This document shows positions 42,257 through 53,330 of a stretch of 64,000 nucleotides of DNA, one piece after another. Numbering within the stretch: position 1 is the stretch's first letter; each line of letters starts with the position of its first letter. The notes below the pieces were generated by a model. That model did no database searches, was not told the DNA's origin, and saw nothing but the letters and a program-made list of their open reading frames with translations. Source of the stretch: Ampelomyces quisqualis (Eukaryota; Ascomycota; Dothideomycetes; Pleosporales; Phaeosphaeriaceae); NCBI GenBank assembly GCA_018398575.1, contig JAGTXZ010000020.1:1116001-1180000 (forward strand), written 5' to 3'. The translations under genes were made by a program, and so were the position numbers.

Positions 42257-43450
42257 TATCGCACATCGGAGCATCGGTGCAATCTTGACGCATCGACTCT
42301 TGTAAAGTGGCTCATTGTCTCACATCATTTGGCGTTGGCGGGAGTTTGTATTTCTTCCGCTCCTTGTCGACGACACCCCTTTCCTGAGTACACATCTCTT
42401 CCTCATCTTTGGAGATGGCACACTCCATGTTTTCTGTCAAGCGGCATCACTGTTGTCCATGGGGGATGTGGCTCTTTTCACTTGCTAGGACGTACACTTT
42501 CTTTCTTTCGTCGTGTCTTCTCCCCGCTATGCATTCGCATGGTGTAATTCCGGAGGAGCCAACGCCCCTCGTTCCTTATTCCGTCTCGTTTGCTCAGGCT
42601 TGACTTCTTACACTCCTTCATATAGTTTGACGAACAACGTTAGTACTGATTTAGCACAATCAAACACACCAAGTCCCCAGGATGCTGCTCTGCTCGGCAG
42701 CAAATGTCCATGGCTCGACATGAATGTTGATCGCAAGATGTTGTGAAAATATATGTAGAAGCGAAATAATGTTGACGCCCAGCTACTGGACAGCGTCAAG
42801 ATGGACCCAAAGCAGTGTTCGAAAGTATTGAATCTGAAACCATGGCCATGCGATAGCCAATCTACTGTCTGCGTTGGAGCAATACGAGTTCATCGACATT
42901 GTCTCCCCGCACGTGGGTACTGGCGAGATGCCCAAAATGCAATATGAAGTGATACAAGTTTCCTGAAAAGTCGGGGCAGATGTCGGCCCAGCACCGCATC
43001 GCAGGTCTAGCAGGCCAGCAACACATGCACTTCCTGCACGCCATAGAACAACGTCGTCATGAGCCAGCATGACGGGCCAGTTCAAGGCTGTTACTCATCC
43101 TTGTCATATTGACGGGCCAGTTCAAAGTTGTTACTCATGCTTGTCGTATAGGACGATGGTGCTGTGAGATGTATGCACCACAGCACATGGCTGCGGTTGA
43201 TGAACCAGTCTATCTCTGGTGTTGCAGCCCAGTAGCTTGGATTGAGTTTCATGTGAAAGCCTTGTACGAACTTGGGAAGGGCCGAACAGCTTACAAGCTC
43301 TCCACTTGCTCGGCATGCCACCCCGCTTCTTCTATTATTGTAAGCGATTCATCACGCGCACATTGCTCTTGCGAGAAGCTTCCGTGGCGTCGGCACCGGC
43401 TTGTTTGTGGAGCGTTGGCATGCTAGCGGACCGAAAGATGCATATGGCAG
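42257..43450. other. Gene-free stretch before the hAT insertion
   Basis: No gene supported. GC content looks normal up to the transposon edge. Confidence 0.4.
43071..43150. repeat. 40-bp tandem duplication
   Basis: Two adjacent copies beginning GACGGGCCAGTTCAA (43071-43110, 43111-43150) differ at a few positions, mostly transitions. Confidence 0.85.
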
Positions 43451-43458
43451 CTGAGTAG
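43451..43458. repeat. Left target-site duplication CTGAGTAG
   Basis: Eight bases identical to 49311-49318, directly before the terminal CATGGATG. Confidence 0.88.
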
Positions 43459-44482
43459 CATGGATGCAGATAATAGTAAAATAGTAATTACTAAGTAATT
43501 ACTATATAGTAATTACTATGCCTAAAAACGTAGTAAGTTACTATAATAGTAAAGAACTATTTATAGTAATTTACTAATAGTAATTTACTATAATAGTAAA
43601 AATAGTAATTTACTATTTACTATATAGTAACTTTTAAATATTATATTTTTTATTTAAAATCCTAAAAGTATAGTAGAAAATAAGTATATTACTATATTAA
43701 TACTACTATAGTTATATACTTTAAGCTATATATACTAGAGTTAAAACTAAATAAAACTACGTAAGTATAGTATATATTACTTAGTATATATAATAATTAA
43801 AACTCTAAAATAACAATATAAATAGTAATACTATAATTAAAGTATGTATATTAAGCTATAGACCTAGATAATACTTAATTTATTAGTATAACTTTAATTT
43901 TTTTAGAATATTAAGTATTAGATAAAGTAAAGCTAAAAGAAATAGACTATATTATTTGAGAACTATATATCTATTAACTAAGAGAAAGAAGTAAACTTTT
44001 TTATTCTATTAGTACTTATAACTAGAAAGTAATATATATATAAGTGTAAAAGTATTAGATAGCTAAAAGATAAACTATACAAAGTAGTAGTAATATAAGA
44101 TTAAATATTTTATAGTTAATATTTATTTATATAACATTAGTCTAAATAACATTAGTCTAAATATAATACCTCTAGAAGAGAAATTAATTACTAAGATACT
44201 AGAGTAGTTATAATATATAACCTTACTATTTTCTAAGACTTTTTAAAGGTAAAGCTTTTAATATTCTCTTTATTAATATATATAATATAGCTCTAACTAA
44301 GTAGTAAGACTCTCTAATACTTACTAATATATTAACTTTATTGTATTAACTTTAAATTATAACTATTTTATATAAATTCTTTTAGATTTACTTTATTATA
44401 TTAGCTCTATTATAGTGCTAGTAGAGCTACTATTTGTACTAGAGTCTATAGAAGTAGTACTTTCTATATCTATATCTTTTAC

Positions 44483-46621
44483 TTACTTAATTAAACTATT
44501 TTTCTTTTGATTATTATCTTTAGTTTCTTCTCTTTCTATAATATTCTAAGACTTTAATATTATAAGCTGTTTAATAGTAGTAGATATAAGTCTATTTCTA
44601 GGCTTAGTAACTATATTACCTGCTATACTAAAAGTAGACTCGCTAGGACTAGAAGTAGAAAGAATAGCAAGATAGTCTCTTGCTATATTATAAATAATAG
44701 GCATATCTTGCTTATGTACGTTATAATAGTTTTCTATAGAAGTTTCTTTAGAAATAGTATCTTCTCCTAAGTATATATAAATCTCTTCTCTATTTATATT
44801 AATATTATCTTCTCTATAAAATTCGTTATCACTACTATAGTCTATATTATTTATACTATCTATAGTATCTATAGTTTTATCTTTACTAGTAGTAGTATTA
44901 TACTCTTCTTTATATTTATAATATAGTTCTAGAAGTAGTTCTTTAACTCTACTTTCTATAGTAAAGTTATTAGGAAATAAATTGCTAAAAAGTTGAAGTT
45001 TAAAGTGCGGATCTAAAGCAGTAGCTATAGCAAGAGTTTTTAGCTTAGAATCTAAGCTTCTAGTATTATTTAAAGGATAGTACTCTAAAAGCTTATCTAA
45101 AGAAGCTTTAATAGCTGTTTTAATAAATATATTAAAATTAATATTATTGTCTCTATTAAAATAAAGAGATTCTAGCTTTCTTAGTAGCCTAAAAATATAT
45201 GGTATTACTAAAGAGATAGTAGAGTAGCTAGAAGCTTGAAATCTTATTGTAGGCTTTCTAAATAGCTCTAATAAATCTCTAATATATATAATATAGTTCT
45301 ACTCTTCTTCTAATATATTAAACTTATCTATATTTAATTGTTTCTTTCTACTAGTAGGCATTTCTCTTATAAGAGATAATAACTCGTTTATTTCTTCTTT
45401 AAAATAGATAAATCTATCAAGCATATTATAAGTAGATAACCATCTAGTTATATTATCTTTAACTAGCTTTTCTTTACCTATATTATTATAGTTTAGTTGC
45501 TTGTTCTTTTTTACTAGCTTCTTAAAAGTATTTTTTAATGTATGATTATACTTAATAGCAGTAATTAGATTTCTAATAGTATTAGAGAGATCTTTGTATT
45601 TTGTATAGAGAATAAGATAGTTTTGATCTTGCTTTAGACTATTAATAGTAGTATTAAAGCCTTTACTACTATTAGGAATAAAGAATATAAACATAAGAAA
45701 TTGATTACTTATTAGATTTAGAATATGTGCTACACATCTATTATCTTCTATATTAATATTTAGATTTACTTTATAATTATCTTGTAACTCTTTTACTAGA
45801 CTATTAATAGGAGAGGCATTATCTCTAGTAATTGCTATAACCTTTCTTTTAATATTAAATTCTTGTAGTATCTTATTTACTTGTTTGTATAAAATAACTC
45901 CTGTATAGCTAGTATATTCTTCTAAAGACTCAAAGCCTATAAGAAGACTTTCTAGCTTAAAGTTACTATTAATATAGTGTAATGTTACTGCTAAAAAGTC
46001 TATATTATTACCTGAGTTCTACTCATCTATAGTAATAGAAAATCGACTTGTATTTTTACTTAATCTATCTTTAACTTTATTTAATTCTCTATTATATAGT
46101 TTATCTAAGTCTTCTTTAATTGTTTGTCTACTAAAAGTAGGAATATCTTCTTTTAAATACTTAATATAATTATTAAAGCTAGTACTTTCTACTAAACTAA
46201 AAGGTAAGTTATTATTTACTATAAACTTTAGAAGCAAAGCTCTATATTCTTCTTTAACAAAGTAGTTACTAATAGGCCTCTTTCTAGCTATTCTACTAGA
46301 AGTAGAGCTAGAAATATTAGAAGAAAAGCTATCTTCTATACTTAAGTTATTTTCTTCTATATCTACTATCCCTCTATTTAAATTCTTATGCTTATTATTA
46401 TAATGCATAATTAAATTAGTATAGTTAATAGGCTATTTAACTTTAGTATTATAACTACAATTTGTACAGTTTACTTTAATTCTATCTTTATTATTATTAC
46501 TACTATTTAGTAGAAGAAGTTCTCTAGTAAATAGATTATCTTTAAAAATAAAATGGCTAGCTTCTAAAGGAGGTAAAATAAAGCTTTAATCTAAAATAGA
46601 AACTTTTTTAGGTCTAGGCAT
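44483..46621 (-). pseudogene. hAT transposase, inactivated by RIP-type stops
   Basis: One minus-strand frame runs from the ATG at 46621 to a TAA at 44485-44483, about 712 codons. It contains a likely BED-type zinc finger (CTNCSYNT ... IMHYNNKH, about codons 50-75), the hAT core (FLAVTLHYINSNF, VIAITRDNASP, RCVAHILNLI, DNITRWLSTYNMLDR) and the C-terminal dimerisation block (MPIIYNIARDYLAILSTSSPSESTFSIAG). Five in-frame stops interrupt it, at about 46586, 46433, 46019, 45299 and 44546. Four are TAG where family members have Trp (TGG) and one is TAA where CAA would fit, exactly the changes RIP causes. There is no frameshift over more than 2 kb, so the copy was intact when mutated. Confidence 0.85.
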
Positions 46622-46791
46622 ATTGTATTAAACCTTTTAATATAGACTTAATAAATAAGAAGATATATCTATTGTAAATCTTAAACTTTTCTTAAGATTA
46701 TTTTTCTAGAAGCTTCTAGTAGTTTCTACTTAGTAATAGTAGATTTTTAAGCTAGAATATTCTAGAATATAGAGTATATAGTATAAAGATA

Positions 46792-47285
46792 TAGAAGAGA
46801 GAAGGTAGTAGTAGTAGACTTAGAAGAAGTCTTTGAGTTGTCTTGTTCAAACTCTTAGAGAGAGAAAGTAAGTACTTAAATACTTAGCTTTTAGTTCTAG
46901 AGCCTTCTATTATATTAGTAATATAGAATATACTAGAATCTTAATTTGTAAGCATTAGTAATAGAAACGTCTTAGATCTGCTTAGAAATCTAGTATTAGT
47001 AATAAAGACTAGTCTAGAAGCTTCTAGTAGAAGTAACTAGAAATAGCTAGAAGCTTCTAGACTAGTCTTTATTACTAATACTAGATTTCTAAGCAGATCT
47101 AAGACGTTTCTATTACTAATGCTTACAAATTAAGATTCTAGTATATTCTATATTACTAATATAATAGAAGGCTCTAGAACTAAAAGCTAAGTATTTAAGT
47201 ACTTGCTTTCTCTCTCTAAGAGTTTAAACAAGACAACTCAAAGACTTCTTCTAAGCCTACTACTACTACTACCTCCTCTCTTCTA
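46792..47285. repeat. 236/239-bp near-perfect inverted repeat between the two transposon genes
   Basis: The arms (46792-47027 and 47047-47285) are separated by 19 bases. They differ mainly by C/T or G/A changes and a 3-base difference in an ACT run. The outer ends lie close to the 5' ends of the divergent frames (ATG at 46621 and 47299), so both genes would read out of mirror-image leaders or promoters. As RNA or single strand it would form a long hairpin. Confidence 0.88.
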
Positions 47286-47298
47286 TTATCTTTTAAAG

Positions 47299-48048
47299 AT
47301 GCCTACGCTTACTAAAGCCTACTTTATCTCTTCTAATATTAATAATAGCTCTATAGTTAAGTCTACTCGCTTAGACTCTACTCTTAGAGCTATAATTAAT
47401 AACTATAATAGACTTAATTTGCAAGACTCTTCTACTATTATAGACTATTTAAATACACTAAGAATAGTCTATTATCTAAAAAGGCTTGCGTACTATAATA
47501 GTACTAGATATCGCTCTACTTTAAGTAAGTTTCTTCTTAGATTATTACTTTATTTATCTACTTTACTAACGTTCTTTAGATCTCTTACATAAAGCTAAAA
47601 TAGATCTAGAGTATCTTTTTATTTTAGAAGATACTAGTCTAGATTCTAATCTATACAAAACGTTACAAGAGATTAATCTTTATCTTATTAAGACTAGTAT
47701 TATTTTTAAAGACTATAGTAAGTAGTTCTTATTCTAATTCTAAGTATTTACTAATTAATAATAGATCTAATTAGAAGCTTTTATTCTAAACTCTTATATA
47801 CTCCTCAAGAGATAGATAAGATTAAAGCTTCTATTATAGAAGAGTCTTGCTTTCTAGAGACTAAGGCTTACTTTATAACTATAGATTTATATTATATTAA
47901 TAATCTTAACTTCTATAATACTATCTTCTATTCTAAAGAAGAACTAGAAGTTTTTAAAGATCTTAGAGGTCTAGATCTATATCAAGACTATCTAGATCTT
48001 AATCTAGTACCTTTAGATTATATTAGTTCTAAACTTAAGCGCGAGTAA
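47299..48048 (+). pseudogene. Second transposon gene, unknown, decayed
   Basis: The ATG at 47299 (MPTLTKAYFISSNINN) begins a frame open for 97 codons to a TAA at 47590. Coding-looking text resumes in other frames (KAKIDLEYLFILEDT, then TPQEIDKIKASIIEES to VPLDYISSKLKRE, stop at 48046-48048). Introns or frameshifts must separate the parts. The protein resembles nothing I recognise. It may be an accessory gene of the hAT element or a captured gene, diverging from the transposase across the inverted repeat. Confidence 0.5.
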
Positions 48049-48689
48049 ATAGTAATATCTATATACTTTTACTAGATATTTTCTGTATATAGAAATATAT
48101 TAGAGTAATAATATTAAGCTATAGGTATTTCTATACATTATAAGTATTATTCTAAATTTAGTAACTATATTCTATACTATTATTTAAGTAATAAGTAAAT
48201 ATAAAGTTTAACTATCTACTATATAAGGTATTTAAAAAAATATAGACGTGTCTTATATATATTTTTATTAGAGTAGTAAATAAGTTACTTCTACTTTAAT
48301 ATTTAGTATAGATATAGCTTAGCTTTATAATATAGGATTATATACCTAGATTTTTTCTTTCTAGTAACTTAGAAGTTACTTAACTTAGACTAGTATTAGT
48401 ATAGTTATAAGATAACCTAAGTATAGATTTAGAAGAAAACTAATCTTAATATATAAGCTAGGTATAGTTTAACTTTAGCTATATATAACTATTTAATTAT
48501 ATATATATTTCTTGTATAACCTAATAAATATAGTAGAAAAAGAGTATTAAAAAGCTTTAGAGTTATAAGATATAAAAAGAAAAGTACTTTAATAATCTAT
48601 CTCTAATATCTATATTTCTTAGGCTAGTAAATAGGTTGTCTCTACTTTTAAATCTAGTAGATTTAAGGCTTAGTTTTCTATTACAATTT

Positions 48690-48888
48690 TATAGATCTGA
48701 ATAGCCGCCTTATAACTGTTTAAAAATTTCCTAATTTGGACTAGTATTAACGAAGTTATAGGGCAACCCACTAATTGGGTTAACTGTTAGGTTAGGGTAC
48801 CCACTTGTTATTTTAGCGTTATCTTAGCAAATACTAGTCCGTTTTAGGTAATTTTTGCGTCTGTGCGTAGCCCTAATGTAGAGCTATA
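48690..48888. repeat. Possible nested inverted-repeat element (MITE-like)
   Basis: An approximately 200-bp segment with more G/C than the rest of the transposon. Its halves mirror each other: TATAG.TCT at the outside, AAAAATT.CCTAA further in, then GGACTAGTATT facing AATACTAGTCC. Differences between arms are partly transitions. It could be a small element inserted into the hAT. A flanking target duplication is not clear. Confidence 0.5.
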
Positions 48889-49310
48889 GAATAGCCTACT
48901 AAAAATCTTTCTAGCACTAATATTGCCTAAGCTATTAAAGAGAAACTAATTACCCTAGTTAGGTACTTATTTACTACTGTAAATTATTTTTATAGTACTA
49001 ATAATTATAGTATTCTAAAAAGTATATACTGTTAACTATAGACTATCTATATATAGTATATACACTTTTATATTATAGCTTTTACTATATAATATTTATC
49101 TTCTTACTCTTTAAAAGATACTCTATACGTGTATAAGTTACTAATAGTAATTACTTAGTAATTTACTATTTACTATATAGTAATTTACTACTAGTAAGTT
49201 ACTATATAGTAATTACTATATAGTAATTACTATCCACTAAGCCTATTGTAGTATCACTATATAGTAAATAGTAATTTACTAAGTAATTACTTAGTAAACC
49301 GCCATCCATG

Positions 49311-49318
49311 CTGAGTAG
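49311..49318. repeat. Right target-site duplication CTGAGTAG
   Basis: Matches 43451-43458 exactly and directly follows the terminal CATCCATG. Confidence 0.88.
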
Positions 49319-50106
49319 GGAGTACATAAGTACAGCGTAGACGTTGTTCGCCAATCCGGCTGAAGCTGTGATACGGAGGCATGCTCATGTTAGGGGTTGC
49401 ACAATGATGAAGAACCACCTGTCTGGGTGTGCAGGTGGGTAATTGGTGCCATGCACGGCCGGACGAGCATATGACCAAGGAGCTGAGGCCCGTCCGCGCT
49501 TGGAAGGAGACGATGAAGATCGTTGTGGTTGCAGGGAGGATGGAAAGAGGGTGGGTCGATGTTGGCGCGACTGGTCACTGCGGGGAGCAGCCCTCTAGCG
49601 TTGACAGGCGGTGGATGTGGTTGGACATGCGCTGCTAGGCCACGTCCCCTTATCCGCATGGGCCGCTTTGTGCCTTCCCAGGATTGTGTTGCGGGGAAGA
49701 GAGGCTAGGCCTGTCCTGTCGCTAGCGCGTCGAACAAGAGTTGATTCATGCCTCTATCGACGAAGCCGAGCCTTCCATTTGATTCACTACAGCGCTGTCT
49801 ATATTGCTGCGCTGTCCATCACTCCCTCTTCTCAAGCGTGCACGCGTCTCTTGCAATTGCCTCGTTGTTCGTTCGTCGGATCTCTCTCTCACCATCGCGC
49901 TTCTCCTGAGACGCATCACCCCACTGACGTAACAGCCTGAGAGCGTGGCTATCCTGTCCGTGCGCTCAGCTACATATCAACATCAACCTCCCTGCTTCCA
50001 CTCCTGACACACCACGATTACTCACACGACTTTGTTCTCGAAATACCTGTTTCGCTCCGATCCCAGTCCGGCTCATCACTGTCATCAACCTCACTCAACC
50101 CACACA
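49319..50106. other. Right flank of the transposon, promoter of the next gene
   Basis: Normal-GC DNA begins at the target duplication. Open frames of 61-109 codons overlap each other and are not supported. The 3' part (49940-50106) is C/A/T-rich like a fungal leader. Confidence 0.4.
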
Positions 50107-50991
50107 ATGTCGAACGGCAGCAACTCACCACCTCACCACTCGCCAGGTGCCACGGACCGGCGGCGTGCTTCGGTCACCGCTCAAACCTTCCAAGACCTCT
50201 TTGGCCGCTCTAACAGCTATGGCGGTCAGCAAGGTAGTGCTCCGAGCACTTCAGGCCCCATCACAACAGCAGCCGCCAATGCCCAGCGACGGCGCCTATC
50301 GCTCACCACCATTGGTCTCGGGGCCTCGCCGGGACAGACGTCACCCTTCCTAAACCCTCGCACACGCACAGAGAGCATCTCGAGCGCCAACTCGGGATCC
50401 TTCGACGAGAGTCCTTTCGAGGACGACTATGCACCTTCCACATCTGCAACTAGCAGCAACCCAACGACCCCCTTTGCTCGACGGCTAAGCTTCGGTGCAC
50501 GCGCCCTGCGGGACGTTAGGCAGAGCAATGGGAGCGTTGGGAATCCAAATGGTAGACCCTCCGTCCATCAAGCCTCCTCTCCCCCGACTGGTCGAGGTCG
50601 AGGTCTGTCTTCATTGTCGCGTTCTCTACCTTCCCCATCTGCACTTCTCATTGGCCCTTTATCCCCTGGCTCTTCTAGGTCGAAATCCATCTCTCATATC
50701 CGACCACCTCCTATACCAGAGCATATTACTGAGCATTCTGACAAAGACTTGGCAAACTGCTTGCTGACGTCACCTCTCACAGGCGAAGGCTACAACTTCG
50801 CGGAGAATCTCCGCACGCGGGCTGAGCGAGGCTCCATTTCCAGCCCTCCTCCCTCCATGAGCTCGAGCAGCCATCAGCGAGCCAAGAGCGTCGCTATCAT
50901 GGAACCGCCTACACGTGAGATGCCCAGACAAGCGAAGGTACCCGACGCGATGCAGGAGCGCATTCTCAAGGGCGATTTCTACATGGATTAG
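50107..50991 (+). CDS. Disordered conserved fungal protein
   Basis: Single exon, 294 residues from the ATG at 50107 (MSNGSNSPPHHSPG). An in-frame CTG/TTG-type extension upstream is not needed. Blocks that look conserved are RRRASVTAQTFQDLFGRSNS, RRRLSLTTIGLG, PFEDDYAPSTS, PFARRLSFGARALRDVR, EGYNFAENLRTRAER and the end VPDAMQERILKGDFYMD. Several R-R-x-S sites could be kinase targets. No known domain or membrane span. The composition (Ser, Pro, Arg) points to a regulatory or scaffold protein; function unknown. Confidence 0.8.
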   Translation: MSNGSNSPPHHSPGATDRRRASVTAQTFQDLFGRSNSYGGQQGSAPSTSGPITTAAANAQRRRLSLTTIGLGASPGQTSPFLNPRTRTESISSANSGSFDESPFEDDYAPSTSATSSNPTTPFARRLSFGARALRDVRQSNGSVGNPNGRPSVHQASSPPTGRGRGLSSLSRSLPSPSALLIGPLSPGSSRSKSISHIRPPPIPEHITEHSDKDLANCLLTSPLTGEGYNFAENLRTRAERGSISSPPPSMSSSSHQRAKSVAIMEPPTREMPRQAKVPDAMQERILKGDFYMD

Positions 50992-52197
50992 ATGACCGAT
51001 GACCGATGACCGTCCTTGTGATATTCGATCTCTGGTATGCTTATCTGTATGATTGCTGTATTTCTAGCCAAGTTCAAATTACTGATCATCCACGGTGAGC
51101 AGGACCATCTACAGGAGAGAAAGCCAGCCAGATTCTTCTACGACTGTGTATGACTAGCATTGCGTAAACCTTGTCGACTTTTTCCAGCACTATGCGGTTG
51201 CTACCTTGGCTCTACTTGCTTTACGTATCTTCGCGACCGCTTGATACTACGATCCCTACTGGACGCACATCCGACCTTGTTGCGACTATCAACCACGGCG
51301 CGAGCATCTTGCGATGTATAAGTCCCGGATGCTAGCGGGCTTTCAGACCAGTTTCCGGACCCAATACTCGAGGTGACTGGCTCCCTCAACCTTTCATCGC
51401 TTTTATGACTCTCTTTTGGCTAGCGTACAAGAGACACACTCCATGCAACTGGCACGTTGTTTTGAAGGATTGTCGCAGTGACACTTTGACGTCATTTACC
51501 GAAAACATCATTTTGGGGGCGTACGATATCTTTTTTACGGATCAGGCTTTAGGACGGACGCGGTACCATCGGGGTAGGCAAACTGTTATGTACTCAGATA
51601 TATTTCCATCAGTGTGACAGGTCCTTGGTGTCTGAGGAGTTCAGGTAATGCCCTATGAATGGCAACGGAACCAAATTGCAGCTTGTATTAAGCAGTACTT
51701 TCTGTGCAGCTTCACGCAAAAGAGTATCATGCGGTATGTAAAGCAACTTCTGTAATGGATTCGTGGATTCATGAATGAGCGGTCCATCGGATATCATGGA
51801 AATTGTGATGAGCAGCGGGCCTAAGCAGCCGTCGCTCGATCGCAGACGCCCTTCTGCATGTCCCATGCCACGTCCGTTTCGAACACGCTAATCAATCAGC
51901 ACCTCTTCTGCGTTTTGGCAGGTATTTATTGTTTGTGCAATGTGGTATAAGAAATGCCAACGAATGCATCCAAGCAGTGTAGCTAAGTGATTACAATGGA
52001 GAACTACGTCGTAGCTAATCGAACTAGCGAAAAACGAAGGAGGTTTGCAGGCCAGACTTCGTTCCCAACTGGCTATAACGACTAAAAAAGGTAGTTGTGC
52101 TCGCCCAGAGAAGGTGCGATCAAACCGCCAACCCAAATGTAAAAACCAAGCAAAAAGAACTCGCTTGGGCGGCTTCCAGCCCTTGCGAGCCACGTTG
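50992..52197. other. Intergenic, no gene seen
   Basis: No gene supported on either strand. A T5 run on the minus strand near 52153-52157 may stop tRNA-Gly transcription. Confidence 0.4.
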
Positions 52198-52268
52198 TGC
52201 ATCCTCCGGGAGTCGAACCCGAACCAATTGCTTGGAAGGCAATTATCCTACCGTTGGACCAAGAATGC
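52198..52268 (-). tRNA. tRNA-Gly(TCC), no intron
   Basis: 71 contiguous bases on the minus strand: acceptor GCATTCT pairing with AGGATGC, a D-arm with GTCCAACGGTAGGAT, anticodon stem ATTGC/GCAAT with loop CTTCCAA (anticodon TCC), T-arm TCGGG-TTCGACT-CCCGG and discriminator A at 52198. A and B boxes are uninterrupted, in contrast to the tRNA-Glu and tRNA-Gln genes in this window. Confidence 0.93.
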
Positions 52269-52799
52269 TGTGCTGGAGGGACAACAAATAAAATGAATAT
52301 ATAGCTGTAATCCAAAAAGTGGTAGATGGATCCAGGACTGTTCAAAAACCTAAACGACGCCTAATAGCGGGGTAACACCATCACCTAAATTGTACTGCGT
52401 CGTGTCACCTCCTCAAAGGGGGGCTAGAACACCGCTAAAGCGGCACTTTTGCGTTTGCCGGTTTCTGTTCTTGCAACATTGGGAAAGGGGCAGCAGCGTT
52501 GTTTTGCATTTGTTGTACAGTGCAGGGACATTTCAAAAGTCTTTGCTTTTCCAAAAAAAAAATGCGGCATGGTTAAGCTGGAGGAGGGATTATCCTTGTC
52601 CAGGGTCGTGATGGTAGGACACTGGGGTAAGTCAACTCCTTTGACGGCGCTGTTAACATTTCGAGAACGAATTCTTGCATTGGAAATGCTTTGGCCTCGA
52701 AGGTATTCAACGCCATTGCGCCATGGCTATGCAGAGAGGAGGAACAGTAAACTAAACTACAGTGATGTTACATCTCCGCGCCTTCCACCTCCGCCTGAA
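52269..52799. other. Intergenic, no gene seen
   Basis: Between the tRNA-Gly start and the COX23 stop. A plus-strand frame from 52449 runs antisense through COX23 and is rejected. Confidence 0.4.
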
Positions 52800-53330
52800 C
52801 TATTTTCCGAACCACGAGGTTTTCCTCTTCGCTTCTTTCCGTGCGTTTTGCTATTGTTACAGGGTCAGTCGTGCGTGTTCCGTCGTTTGTGGGTTGTTAT
52901 TGTATGCAGGGCGTGCGGGCGAGGCGAGGCGAGGAATGCGTGTTTTGGCATAGAGGGCCGGGACATACCCATTGTTCTTTACAATCCCGATATGCTCTGT
53001 TGCTTTCTGGTTAGCTATATAGTGATCCATGTCCACGCGATACACGGTGCAAGGGCGGCCGACTCACTGGAAGAAATCGACACACAAGGCTCTCTCGCCA
53101 CTGTTGCGCTTCAGACACTTTATGCTCTTGTCTGCTGCTTCTTGACAGGGATCAAAGTACTCGCTGTGAGCTTTGCTGCACGCATAGCATCAGTCTCCAT
53201 TACATCGCGCGCGCCATTGTGACACGCGGGTGGTGGTGGTGGCGGCGGCGTACTTTTCGAATCTGGTTGCAGCCGGGCCAGACCACTCGTCGGCTTTGTC
53301 TTCGCCTTTCGAGGGCGGTTTGCTGCTCAT
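52800..53330 (-). CDS. COX23: COX23, twin-CX9C mitochondrial protein
   Basis: Four short exons: 53330-53254, 53175-53068, 52996-52969 (28 bases) and 52850-52800; 87 residues. Splice signals are GTACGC..GCAG, GTGAGT..CTAACC..CAACAG and GTATGT..CAATAG, and phases agree at all junctions. The assembled protein has a short polar N-terminus, then CQEAADKSIKC and CVDFFQAYRDC, a perfect pair of CX9C motifs, and a basic tail (ARKEAKRKTSWFGK). This is the CHCH fold imported by Mia40 into the intermembrane space. Cox23 takes part in copper delivery to or assembly of cytochrome c oxidase. No single exon looks like a gene by itself, so it is easily missed. Confidence 0.9.

Larger units (their letters stand above)
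43459..49310. mobile_element. Complete RIP-mutated hAT transposon, 5.85 kb
   Basis: The element is bounded by an 8-bp direct repeat CTGAGTAG (43451-43458 and 49311-49318), the hAT target-duplication length. Its ends are inverted: it starts CATGGATG and finishes CATCCATG. Just inside both ends are many copies of TAGTAATTAC, likely transposase-binding subterminal repeats. The whole element is extremely A/T-rich with abundant TA steps, while flanks are normal right to the duplication, as expected of repeat-induced point mutation restricted to repeated DNA. It carries a hAT transposase frame (minus), a second frame (plus), and between them a large inverted repeat. Internal stops make it unable to produce its own transposase. 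The sharp ends argue for one insertion event, later silenced. Confidence 0.92.

Noticed and set aside
43459..49310. AT-rich block as a centromere, mitochondrial insertion or AT isochore
   Set aside because: It is bounded by an 8-bp target duplication and inverted ends, and encodes a recognisable hAT transposase, so one transposon explains it.
52449..53222. 257-codon plus-strand frame
   Set aside because: Starts with a non-ATG codon, matches nothing and runs antisense through COX23.
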